NCBI GenBank assembly: GCA_949751835.1
Contig: CATKHK010000004.1
Location: forward strand, 434,001-498,000
Reading direction: 5' to 3'
Length of the DNA stretch: 64,000 nt
Source of the DNA: Blepharisma japonicum
Lineage: Eukaryota > Ciliophora > Heterotrichea > Heterotrichida > Blepharismidae
Shown: positions 55,904 through 64,000 of the stretch, one piece after another
Layout: each line of letters starts with the position of its first letter
How positions within the stretch are numbered: the first letter of the stretch is position 1
Notes under the pieces: model-generated
Told to the model about the DNA's origin: nothing
The model's input: only the letters and a program-made list of their open reading frames with translations
Database searches by the model: none
Position numbers and translations under genes: made by a program

Positions 55904-57202
55904 CTAATTTTCTTTGTTTGGATCTTCTAAGAATTTTATAGTCTTCTTTGAAATTTCATCAGAGATTTGTAACTTCGGATGCAGAAGGTTTACTTCTCTA
56001 TTGTGTCTTATGGCCCAACTAACAGACTCTTTCATCTTTTTAACTTTTATGGTTAGGCAAATTGGTCGCTGGTATAGCTTTTCAAGTCTGCATTTTACAT
56101 TAAAATGCAATTTTTTGATGCATCTAGCTGCCTTCCCAACAGCCATTCCAACTTGAATATTGCTATGAACCATGAGTTCTGTATCTATCCTTAAAGTGCC
56201 ATCAAGATATGGAGTCCAGCCTACAACTCTTGTGTACCAAATATAAGGTAGCCTATCATGATACATATCAAGCATTTCTGTTCTGAATAATTGATTTACT
56301 TTATCAATGTCAGAGAGCGTAGTCAGCTGCATTGGATGATAGCTTCAGTCTCCTGGCTCTGCAGACTCCATAATATCTTTAACAAGTGTGTCGACATTAT
56401 AATTCTCTTTAGTAGAAATATAAAATGTTTTGTCAAATCTAGCATACTCACGAAGCTCATTTTCTATATACTTTACTCTTCTTCTATCTTGAACTAAGTC
56501 GACTTTAGTGAAAACCAAGTAAGCTGGAATGGTTTTCAATATCTGGCTTTTTCTTTCTTGATAAGCATCTTCTGATTCGTCTATCAATCTCAGCTCTGGT
56601 ATATCTATATCTTCAGATCTTTTTTCAAGTAGTCTTTGTAGTCTTGAAGCAGCTGCTTTTACGTCATCACGCAGCACCTTTACAGTATCAACTAAAAATA
56701 GAGTCAAGTCTGATGAAGAGACCGCATCCCAGCCGAGTGTTGAAATTCTATTTGTTCTGACCCCATGGGTGCTGATAATTCCTGGAGTGTCATGAAATAC
56801 CATCTGCACATTATCTATTGTTTTAATCCCTTCCTTTGCATCTAGTGTTGTGTTTACTTTTCGAGATGTCGCAAAAATCTCAGCTCCCAGAATTTTATTG
56901 ATAAGTGTTGATTTTCCTGCATTTGGAGCTCCAACAACTGCTATTTCTATAGATTTTGAATTTTCTGGAGCTTCAAAGTAAGGAAATAAAGCAATTCTAG
57001 CTTCGAGTGGAACTTCATATACCTCAGTCAATGGACGATTGGGGATTCGGTAAGAAACAACTTCAGCTTTCTTTTCATTCATCTTAATTGGGTGAGGAGA
57101 TGGGATTTTATAAGTTTTTTTAGGTGGAGGAGGAACAGGCGGTGGCTTATACATAAAAGCTTTTGTGGAAGATAGTGATACAAAAAGCCTGACTAATTTC
57201 AT
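55904..57202 (-). CDS. ERAL1: Era-like GTPase (probably mitochondrial, ERAL1)
   Basis: 432 aa, one TGA (56345-56347) as Trp. GTPase domain (~78-285): G1 GAPNAGKSTLINKILG, G3 VFHDTPGI, G4 FTKVD, Era-type switch. A KH RNA-binding domain closes the protein (LRIDTELMVHSNIQVGMAVG then AARCIKKLHFNVKCRLEKLY). Era proteins bind 16S/12S rRNA 3' ends during small-subunit assembly. The N-terminus (MKLVRLFVSLSSTKAFMYK) is basic and amphipathic like a mitochondrial presequence. Between domains, DWSYHPMQLTTLSD fits the linker. It is divergent to the exonuclease gene with a 91-bp shared upstream region. Confidence 0.92.
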
Positions 57203-57293
57203 GATGGCTTTTTGATTAATAAATTAATTAAGAGTTCCTTATGTATTTATTTTCTAATCCAAAAAAATACTTACAGTTTTTAAATACTATTAA
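57203..57293. promoter_or_regulatory. 91-bp divergent promoter region (ERAL1 / exonuclease fusion)
   Basis: Both start codons face outwards, so regulatory sequence for both genes must lie in these 91 bp. It is A/T-rich and carries a TTAATAAATTAATTAA-like stretch close to the ERAL1 start, similar to upstream sequences of other genes in the window. Confidence 0.5.
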
Positions 57294-59915
57294 ATGGGCT
57301 GGTATGAAGACTCATTAGTGAAGCTAAAAAATAATCGTCCCATTTTCTGAGATTGGGCAAGGTTTATAGATTCTATAGACCCAATTGAGCCTCATCAATA
57401 TTACAGAATCCTCCAAGAATACCTTTCAACTCGCACATACTTAATTGGTGATGAAATATTTCCTGAAGATCTTTATCTTGTCAACAAACTCAAACAAATT
57501 CCAACGTTCACCAAAGTTCTTTGTGGGACTAAAAAACCAGAACATTTGTGTAGGTGGTTTAATCAAGTATTTTCAACGTTCCCTGATGAAAAACACGAAT
57601 ACTATTTAAAACATAGTAATGTAATCGACAATCGCCTAATAAAAGCTATTAGAGAAAATGACTATTCGAAGTTCGAAATGCTTCTGGATCTGGTTGATGT
57701 TAATGCTAAAGAAAGTGAATCAGGCCCAAGACCTATCCATATTGCATGCGAAACTGGGAATTTTGAGATTTTAATGAAACTGCTGCAAAAAGGTGCAAGC
57801 ATTGAGACAAAAGATGATGAAGGACTTACACCTATTTTTTATGCAATTCAAAATGATCATAAAGAGATAGTTGAATATCTAATAGAAAACGGTGCAAATA
57901 TTAACCATATTGAAGACCAAAAAAGAAGCTTATTATATTGGACAGCAAGTCTAGGAAAATTAGATTACATTGATAAACTTTTAGAAAAGAACTGTGATCC
58001 TAATATTCAAACTAGGCTAGGTAGAACTTGTTTAAGCAAAGCAGCATGAAATGGAAATTTAGACGTTTTAAAAAGACTTCTTAAAGTTCCTAGTATTGAT
58101 GTAGACATTCCTGATTCTAAAGGAAGAACTGCACTGCATAATGCTGTATGGGGACCTGCTGGAGGAAGATCAGGGAAAAAGATGGCAGAAACAGAAGGTG
58201 ATAGTCCTGAATGTGCTAAGCTTTTAATTGAAGCTGGAGCTAACATTGAAGTAGAAGACAATGCAGGAAATACCCCAATTTGTATAGCCTGCTCCACTTA
58301 TGCATTGGACTCATTAAAATTATTAATAGAGTATGGTGCAGATAAATTTCATGAAAGTAAAGATGGGTACTCGCCTTTGCACCAAGCCTTAGCAAGAGGA
58401 AACATTGAATGTGCTGCAATTTTAATTCAAAATGGAGTTGACCCAAATATGAAAAGCAAAGAAGGAAGGAGTGGCTTAGAAGTGTCAATTCAATTTGGCC
58501 AAGATGAATGCGTTGCTTTTTTGTTGGACTTTAAAGTAGATTGCTCTCAAAAGGAGGTTGAATATTGCATGAAATATGGAAGTCAAGAAAGTCTTGAGAT
58601 GCTTATTGATTATTATGGGAAATGGCAAGGGATGGTTGAATATTGTTTATTGGAAGGAAATGATAATTGTGCTAAGTGGATACTAGAAAAAGTTGAAAGC
58701 TTAAGTATTGAAGAATTAAAAACGGCTTTTAAGAGGAATGAAAAGATTGTTGAAATAGCCTTGGAAAAATGAAAAGGAACGCTTCCAAAAGAAATTCTGG
58801 AGCTTGGGCTGGAGAACGAAATTGATGTTTCAAAAATTTTGGCTAAAGTAAAGCCAACAATGAAAGCTTTACATATAGCAATTACCAAAGGAAAAGAAGA
58901 AATTGCAATAGATATGATAAAGCATTACCCAAAACTTCTGCAAAAGCTTAACCCTCTTACCGGGAGAACTGCCCTTCATTTAGCTGCAGAGCATGGCTTT
59001 TGCAATTTAGCAGCTTCTTTAATCAACGCCGCTTCCAACCCTTGTGAATACATCAGCTTGCTTGATAGTCAAGGTCTTTCTGCAATGATAATTGCAGAGA
59101 TTCACAAATTCCACTCATTTACCGAACTTTTGAAAGACCTCTACTCACAAGTTTCTAACAGAGAAATCATTACACACATAAAAAATATCGAATATGAAGA
59201 AAGTGATGAAGAAATCCCCATTCATCCATATGCGAAGATAGAAATGCCAATCGAATATTTTGATATTAATATAGAGCTTAAAGATATTCCCAATACAGAA
59301 CTGATATGGGTTGATACTGTTGAAAAACTTGAAAGAATGAAAGAATATTTACAAGAAATAAAAGTTATTGGAATTGACCTTGAATATTTCACATTTGCGT
59401 ATAGAAAAGGCTGCGTTTCTTTAGTTCAGATATCAAGCGGAGCCAAAGATTTTGTAGTGGACCCTCTTGTGAATAGAACAAATGTAGGAGAATATTTGAG
59501 AGTTTTAATGGGAGATCCAGGAAAAGTCAAAGTCCTTCATGGTGCAGATTCTGATTTAATGTGGCTTCAGAATGATTTTCTAGCATATGCTGTCAATGTT
59601 TTTGATACAGCTAGAGCTTATAGGGTTATTAAAGGGGATGCTGACCCTCCTTCTTTGGCAATTCTACTATATGTTTATTTGAATATAAAGGCAGATAAAA
59701 CTTTTCAAGTAGCAGATTGGAGAATAAGACCGTTGCCCCAGCCTATGATGGAGTATGCTAGAATAGACGCACATTATCTCCCAGAACTTTATCAAAAATT
59801 AATTGCACAGATGAGCTCCAAAAATTTTGAAGAGTTAGCAAAAATGTGTAATAGCTTATGTCTTAGGAATCCAACAAACAAATATTATAAATTAAATATA
59901 TTAAATTGTGGATAA
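57294..59915 (+). CDS. GST_C / ankyrin / Rrp6-like 3'-5' exonuclease fusion
   Basis: 873 aa, ATG 57294 to TAA 59913-59915, with TGA codons near 57348, 58047 and 58770 as Trp. Part 1 (~1-105) looks like the C-terminal half of a glutathione transferase fold (LSTRTYLIGDEIFPEDLYLV, PEHLCRWFNQVF), as used in tRNA-synthetase and translation complexes. Part 2 (~120-630) is an array of roughly ten ankyrin repeats (GPRPIHIACETGN, DGYSPLHQALARG, GRTALHLAAEHG). Part 3 (~660-870) is a DEDDy exonuclease: IDLEYFTFAYRKG, GADSDLMWLQNDF, FDTARAYRV, QVADWRIRPLP, YARIDAHYLPEL, closest to EXOSC10/Rrp6 by eye. No HRDC domain or nuclear signal is seen after it. I know of no described protein with this combination. 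Probably an RNase with protein-protein targeting; the substrate is unknown. Confidence 0.88.
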
Positions 59916-60022
59916 ACATAAACATAAGAATATATCATTATAATTAGCTTGGGAAAATTCTTAAAATTGATTTTGACATTAAAAAGGATTGAATCAGCAA
60001 ATAAATTATAAAATAAAAACAT

Positions 60023-60277
60023 TTAAAAGAGGCAACAGGCACGGCAACTATTTTGTGCTCTATCACTAGAAGAATCATTTTTATCATGCAAAGCTGAAAT
60101 TTGTGTACTGTCTTCAGTTATCTGTGATTTTGCCATAGACGCTCTACAACTAGTTAGTTGAACAGATATTTCTTCATATCCAAAAGTGCTTTTCATATCA
60201 TTTACAGTCAAAATTGTGACAGCTTCAGATGAGACACATCTCAGTTGTATCATTGAGTTTTCACTGTTCTCTTCCAT
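60023..60277 (-). CDS. Small protein with CaaX-type C-terminus
   Basis: 84 aa, ATG 60277. Hydrophilic, Ser/Thr/Glu-rich. It ends in NSCRACCLF: the last four residues CCLF are a possible prenylation box (CaaX with Phe at the end) with a neighbouring Cys that could be palmitoylated. The body shows no GTPase motif, so it is not a Ras or Rab. A membrane-attached regulatory peptide is possible. Coding is supported by a closed frame with low A/T-run translation but the family is unknown. Confidence 0.5.
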   Translation of the reverse strand: MEENSENSMIQLRCVSSEAVTILTVNDMKSTFGYEEISVQLTSCRASMAKSQITEDSTQISALHDKNDSSSDRAQNSCRACCLF

Positions 60278-60424
60278 TTTATATATGAGACTTACAGATT
60301 ACTTTATTCAAATACCATGCAAGATTCCATAGGCTATTTTATCAAGAACTATATCTGCTAAAATCTATATTTGAATGATAAGCAATATAAAAGTCAAGGC
60401 AAACTTAAACAGAAACTTTTTAAA

Positions 60425-60650
60425 ATGAAATCGAAAAAATTTGAGGAGGAAAAATTCTATTTTTGTATTTATCTTATATCTAAGATCCAAGATCTCAGGG
60501 TAAGAATAGCTTTAGAAAGTTGAAATGAAATATGAGACTTCCTTGATCAAACAATGGTTTGCGGTTAAATCAAGGATAGGGAAAGAGATAGAAAAAATTA
60601 ATCATGTAGATGAAATTGGGAAATGAGAATTATATCTATTTCTTATATAA
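60425..60650 (+). CDS. Possible small spliced gene (or unspliced 47-residue frame)
   Basis: On the plus strand between two minus-strand genes. ATG 60425 opens a frame; gtaagaatagctttag (60500-60515) fits the 16-nt intron pattern exactly, and removing it gives 69 aa (KKFEEEKFYFCIYLISKIQD, then QWFAVKSRIGKEIEKINHV) ending at TAA 60648-60650. Without splicing the same ATG runs to a TAA after a different C-terminus (ALESWNEIWDFLDQ), also open. Both options read Trp from TGA. No family recognised and length is short, so this is tentative. Confidence 0.3.
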
Positions 60651-60682
60651 CTAAGGAATTCGAACCACCAATATTTCTTTAA

Positions 60683-61314
60683 CTAGTCAAGCTTAATTTC
60701 TAAAGATCCCTCTTCTTGAGACGGCCAAGGCAAGCAATCAATTCCTTCAAGTGTATACTCCTGAGAAACTTCCATAGGCAGCATATCCGCAAGCCTTTCT
60801 AGCGCCTGTTGAAAGTTTTCCTCAGTTTTCCCATTCAGATGGATTCCAGCTGTAGACCGAGAGCCAGACTTTACTTTCCTAATTTCAAAGCGAGATCTAA
60901 CCAAGACTTCTACTTTTTCCCTGATCAAGTGAGTAGCTTCATAGATTTCGTCATCGGTCATCTCTACTGATTGATCATCAGGTATCTCTGAAAGTTTGAT
61001 TTCTAACTAAAATGACACTTACCTCTTACTTGTGGGACAGAAATATTGACCTGACTAGTCCAATTTGACGTGTCCACATTCTGCTTGGAAACCATCAATT
61101 CATCAATACCATACATCTGTGGCCTTTTTTTCTTGGGGTATTTTAGCTTCTTCTTTTGGGCATTCGAAACAATCTGCGCATTTGGCTGAACTGATTGAAC
61201 TATTTTTTCTGTCTTGGAGATAAATCGTGAAATCGCCTTTTTAACCTTCATAAGGCTTAGCTTGGAGTCACGAGTTTTAATGGTTCGCGCTTTGAGTGCC
61301 AACTTCTGCCTCAT
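60683..61314 (-). CDS. Basic N-terminus/acidic C-terminus protein, splice junction unclear
   Basis: ATG 61314. The first part (~100 aa) is strongly basic (KAISRFISKTEKIVQSVQ, QKKKLKYPKKKRPQ) and the second (from about 61000 down to the stop at 60683-60685) is acidic and helical (EIYEATHLIREKVEVLVRSR, ERLADMLPMEVSQ). The two parts lie in different frames. The 16-nt candidate gtaagtgtcattttag (about 61006-61021) leads into the wrong frame; a 20-nt GT...AG (gtaagtgtcattttagttag) or a 23-nt one restores it. Alternatively these are two tandem genes, the second from ATG 60961. No family recognised. Confidence 0.5.
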
Positions 61315-61393
61315 TTCTTTTATTATCCAATCAAGATGGACAGACCTTCATATATTAATAGAATAATATGTATACAGCTAATTTGATTAGTAG

Positions 61394-61996
61394 TTATTCT
61401 ATAAACTTTATATATTTTTGAATCCAGTTTTTATAAAGATCTCTTTCTCTGACCAACGCCATTATCTCTATGAATTTCCCAATATCTTCATCAATTCCAA
61501 TCCTAAGCAGCCAATTTTTTATATCATTTTGTAGTGGGAGGCTTAAGAAATTGAAATCAATCTTCGGGGTATCATCATATAAAAATTTTGATGGGTCTCT
61601 TAATCTTGATTGCAAAAATGCCAAATGATGTATCGTAATTTGTGAGTTAATTGATATGCATTCAGCAGTGAAATGTTCCATTCCATCTTTGTGAATATTA
61701 ATAAAAAGGTCTGCAGTGTCCATTATTTCAGGCTTCTCTTCAATTTCGCCGTCATCTTGTTCAAGTTCATCCTTTTTTTCTCCCTTTGCCACTGGCCGCC
61801 TTGAGAAGAACTCAATATCTATTTTATAAGGTGGTGTAAACTTCAATAAGTTCATTTTCGGTGAATTTTGGTTCACTTGTAATGCAAATGATGAGCGTTT
61901 AAGCCACCACTCTAGAAAAGGAATGGGATTGTCAAGGCTGATCTCATAGTTAAGCTCTTTTTTAAGGGTGTTTAGAAGAACAAGTCTAGTGAACAT
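61394..61996 (-). CDS. MAM33/p32-family mitochondrial acidic protein
   Basis: 200 aa, ATG 61996. The C-terminal ~60 residues (KIDFNFLSLPLQNDIKNWLL, GIDEDIGKFIEIMALV, KNWIQKYIKFIE) follow the p32/MAM33 pattern F...LP..LQ...WL..RGI...L..F......E..EYI.WL..L..F. An acidic loop (DELEQDDGEIEEKPE) in the middle is another hallmark; p32 forms a doughnut-shaped acidic trimer in the mitochondrial matrix. The N-terminus (MFTRLVLLNTLKKELN) could be a presequence, although short. In other eukaryotes it supports mitochondrial ribosome assembly and translation. It is the most divergent of the assigned proteins, so this is a moderate call. Confidence 0.62.
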   Translation of the reverse strand: MFTRLVLLNTLKKELNYEISLDNPIPFLEWWLKRSSFALQVNQNSPKMNLLKFTPPYKIDIEFFSRRPVAKGEKKDELEQDDGEIEEKPEIMDTADLFINIHKDGMEHFTAECISINSQITIHHLAFLQSRLRDPSKFLYDDTPKIDFNFLSLPLQNDIKNWLLRIGIDEDIGKFIEIMALVRERDLYKNWIQKYIKFIE

Positions 61997-62039
61997 CCAC
62001 CTTTATAATAAGTTCATTATGTTAATAAAATTAAGCACA

Positions 62040-62747
62040 TTACTTCAGCTTATATGAAGATTTATATTCATCTAAGCTATTTGAAATTGTTGAAATCAGA
62101 GAGTCTATCATATCAAGCGGGTCTTTGTTTTGGGTATTTATCTCGAATTTTATCTTGAAATCTTTTTCTGGAGGAGGCTGCTCTAGCTCTGGAATTTGAG
62201 GACTCGGTCTTTTAATGATTTGTAACTCTTGGGTAAGCTCGTTAACGTGGTCTTTTAGCCTTTGTGATTCTTCATCTTTTCTAGTTCTAACACGCTCAAG
62301 CTCTGATCCTGCTAATGCTAATTCTTCTAGTGTTTTGTGGTAAAATTTAGTTAAGTCACCAATATTTTGGTCTTTTTCTCTAACTCGAGTTTTTAAGGCT
62401 TCGTTTTCTGTTTCCACTTCTTTTAGTCTCTGCTTGAGAGCTTCAATTTCTCCAGATGTAGAAGTGGATGTTGTCTTAAGTCGTTGTGATAGAGATTCAA
62501 GTTCTTTAGATTTTTTCATTAATGAGGCTTTGGATTTTTCAAGTTTTTCTTGCAGAGTTTTCTTTTCTCTTTCCAACTCAAGCTTAGCTACCATCAACTG
62601 CTCTAATTCTTCTTCAACTTCTAATTCAAAGCGCTTGCTACTTTCTATTTATAAAATACCTTGGTATTCTTCGAAGTCTTTTTTGAAGGATTCAAGCTCT
62701 TCATATTTTTCTTGGTACAGTGTTTTGTAATTCACCTCTTCTTCCAT
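62040..62747 (-). CDS. NDE1: NudE/NDE1-like dynein-regulatory protein
   Basis: 230 aa after removing a 15-nt intron (62645-62659); ATG 62747. The joined N-terminus MEEEVNYKTLYQEKYEELES / FKKDFEEYQESSKRFELEVE fits the NudE pattern in which the coiled coil has a central ESS element and an ELExELE stretch. NudE proteins bridge LIS1 and dynein for transport and spindle functions. The coiled coil continues to ~160 and the C-terminus (~165-230) is less conserved, ending NSLDEYKSSYKLK. The intron placement, which yields YQESSKR exactly at the conserved site, supports both the intron and the family. Confidence 0.8.
62645..62659 (-). other. 15-nt intron in NudE gene
   Basis: gtattttataaatag in phase 1; retained it produces TAA in frame. 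Removal joins EEYQ to ESSKRFELEVEEEL. Confidence 0.9.
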
Positions 62748-63110
62748 TGGTTTATTTATAAATTCTCGATTCAAAATACATCAAAATTATTATGAGAGGG
62801 CAATATCCTTAAAATCTATATACTAAAAAAGTTGGTAAATAAAAATTTGTCATTGATTTTTTAAAATATTCAATATTGTACCATTTGATCAGCTTAGTCA
62901 TTATAGCAAGCTAATAATTTGATTATTTAGAGTATTTACTTATTATTTATTATCTCTAGCTATTCAAGATTTTATCAAAATTAGTTATGATTATGCTTGA
63001 AGACGGATTAGTATAGGTTGATAATTGATAGAACTTCGTTAAGCCCTAAATTCATTTAAATTTTAATATTATTTATGATTTAGCATATCTAAGCTAAAGT
63101 TATAAAGTAA
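62748..63110. other. AT-rich spacer, nothing recognised
   Basis: 363 bp upstream of NudE and of the eL29-like frame (divergent). No other gene or RNA recognised. Confidence 0.6.
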
Positions 63111-63233
63111 ATGGCAAAGGAAAAGGTGCATATAAATCACAATTTAGGACACAAAAACTGCCAAAATCGAATCAAGAGACCAAAGAAGCAGATTCATGAG
63201 CCACATAGAGGTTATGACTTGAAGTACTGATAA
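63111..63233 (+). pseudogene. RPL29: eL29-like frame, decayed or truncated
   Basis: ATG 63111 opens a 40-codon frame, closed by TAA 63231-63233 after a TGA (Trp). The product begins MAKEKVHINHNLGHKNCQNR and continues IKRPKKQIHEPHRGYDLKY. Positions of MAK, K, H, HN, K, N, IK and P, then E...G.D.K match ribosomal protein eL29 (family: MAKSKNHT.HN...K.HRNGIKK), but several normally invariant residues are changed (N6 to V, H17 to C, G20 to R) and the frame ends where the family continues with LRNxRFAKK. A genuine eL29 would be at least ~55 aa. I therefore read it as a decayed or retro-type copy. Functional copies would be elsewhere in the genome. Confidence 0.5.
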
Positions 63234-63570
63234 AAAAAGCCTGCTCAGCTTCATGACCCAAATATACAGCATACTGTTTTAGCTTAATTTAAAACCTTAT
63301 TTTGAAGTGCCTATTTTATATTTTTCTGATCAAAAATAAACAAGATAAACGACTTCCTTTATAAGATTGAATGCCCATCATTCTTAAAAATACTTCTTAA
63401 AGATCTAATTAGCTTGAAAACAGTTCAAAATACTAAATTTATCATTTTAAATCATTTGGCCAAAAATTAACTTTTTAAATTGCTTTATGTTTTTCAATTA
63501 ATACAATCAAATCATAATCATGCTGAATTTAAAATTTGTTAAAATGCTATCCGTTGTTTGAGTATAAAAA
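63234..63570. other. AT-rich spacer, upstream of START-domain gene
   Basis: 337 bp. No gene recognised; it must contain the promoter of the gene at 63571. Confidence 0.6.
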
Positions 63571-64000
63571 ATGGGAAACAGAGAAACTAGGTGCTTCAGT
63601 TGCTTTGAAAAGCAGCAGCGACTTCAGGGCCAATCAAACGACATGGCTTCTCCTATAGCATTTGCCCCTATGGAAAATGACATTTCTGACAGTAGATTAT
63701 CCTCTGACACAATTGAAAAAGAAGAACCCAAAGATGATGGCCCGTTTTCCAGAGATTCCGCAATTAAGTTAATTGACGATTGCCAGGAAAAGTTTTTGAG
63801 CATTATTAAAACTAACTTTGAAGAAGAAAAATATATTCTAGAACACAATCAGGATGGCTTAGAAATCTTTTCATGCGACACAAATGAAGGCTTTATGATC
63901 ATCTCTAGATGGAAAGCACCTTTTACTCCTGAGCGAATTGTTAATTTTTTACGCTGCACCGAGAATAGGAAGCAATGGGACAAAAACATAGCAGATATAA
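63571..64000 (+). CDS. START-domain lipid-binding protein, partial, N-myristoylation-type start
   Basis: Open from ATG 63571 to the window edge (143 residues visible). The N-terminus MGNRETRCFSCF offers Gly2 for myristoylation and Cys8/Cys11 for palmitoylation. An acidic, Ser-rich linker follows (~30-70), then the start of a START/Bet v 1-like domain: AIKLIDDCQEKFLSIIK, DGLEIFSCDTNEGFMIISRW and FTPERIVNFLRCTENRKQWD, where the R..WD is typical of START domains. Such proteins carry sterols or phospholipids between membranes. The C-terminal part lies outside the window. Confidence 0.72.
   Translation, partial: MGNRETRCFSCFEKQQRLQGQSNDMASPIAFAPMENDISDSRLSSDTIEKEEPKDDGPFSRDSAIKLIDDCQEKFLSIIKTNFEEEKYILEHNQDGLEIFSCDTNEGFMIISRWKAPFTPERIVNFLRCTENRKQWDKNIADI

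Noticed and set aside
58007-58888. Minus-strand frames opposite the ankyrin repeats
   Set aside because: Antisense shadows of a repeat region with strong sense coding signal.

Overview
The window is eukaryotic, AT-rich, gene-dense DNA and most probably comes from the macronuclear genome of a heterotrich ciliate close to Blepharisma. Two observations support this. First, at least twenty genes are only continuous if TGA is read as tryptophan, at positions where well-known families carry Trp (for example the WSDP segment of calcineurin and the DIWAYG segment of a kinase), while TAA and TAG end the genes. Second, nine introns can be placed with confidence and all are only 15 or 16 nt long (GTA...TAG, one GTA...AAG). 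Both traits are those of Blepharisma-type heterotrichs. No bacterial operon, CRISPR array, transposon, rRNA or tRNA was recognised.

Layout. 1-6 kb: a partial TPR protein, calcineurin A and a P3A proton pump, all on the minus strand. 6-12 kb: a very large multi-GAF/PAS cyclic-nucleotide phosphodiesterase. 12-20 kb: three proteins without assignment, a small split membrane-protein locus, an aquaporin with altered motifs and an NAD synthetase whose glutaminase triad is lost. 20-25 kb: UNC119, axonemal dynein light chain 1, a GRIP golgin and a Cys-rich surface protein. 25-26.5 kb: the longest gene-free stretch. 26.5-30.4 kb: a six-TM phosphodiesterase and a CDPK. 30.4-39 kb: a minus-strand run of HAUS3 (augmin), a coiled-coil protein, a RING/B-box/PHR protein, an LRR protein and an ankyrin-TKL kinase. 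39-49 kb: a secreted CxC protein, NEK kinase, lysine-methyltransferase-like protein, AGC kinase, E2F and a four-cNBD PKG. 49-57 kb: an alpha/beta hydrolase, POC5, a tyrosine phosphatase, a Mei2-type RNA-binding protein and Era GTPase. 57-64 kb: an unusual GST_C-ankyrin-Rrp6-like exonuclease fusion, small lipidated or unassigned proteins, MAM33/p32, NudE, a decayed eL29-like frame and a partial START-domain protein.

Together the genes fall into two themes: second-messenger signalling (two PDEs, PKG, CDPK, calcineurin, three further kinases, a PTP) and microtubule, cilium and centriole biology (DNAL1, UNC119, HAUS3, POC5, NudE, NEK). Four proteins begin with N-myristoylation-type MG termini and UNC119, a carrier of myristoylated cargo, is encoded among them. 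This is probably general ciliate gene content rather than an operon. Genes are separated by as little as 22-26 bp.

Best candidates for something new: the exonuclease fusion (57294-59915), the glutaminase-dead NAD synthetase (15104-17221), the NPT/NPT aquaporin without the filter arginine (14344-15081) and the giant PDE with Glu in place of the purine-binding Gln (6252-11363). All functional statements are from reading motifs by eye; no database search was run.
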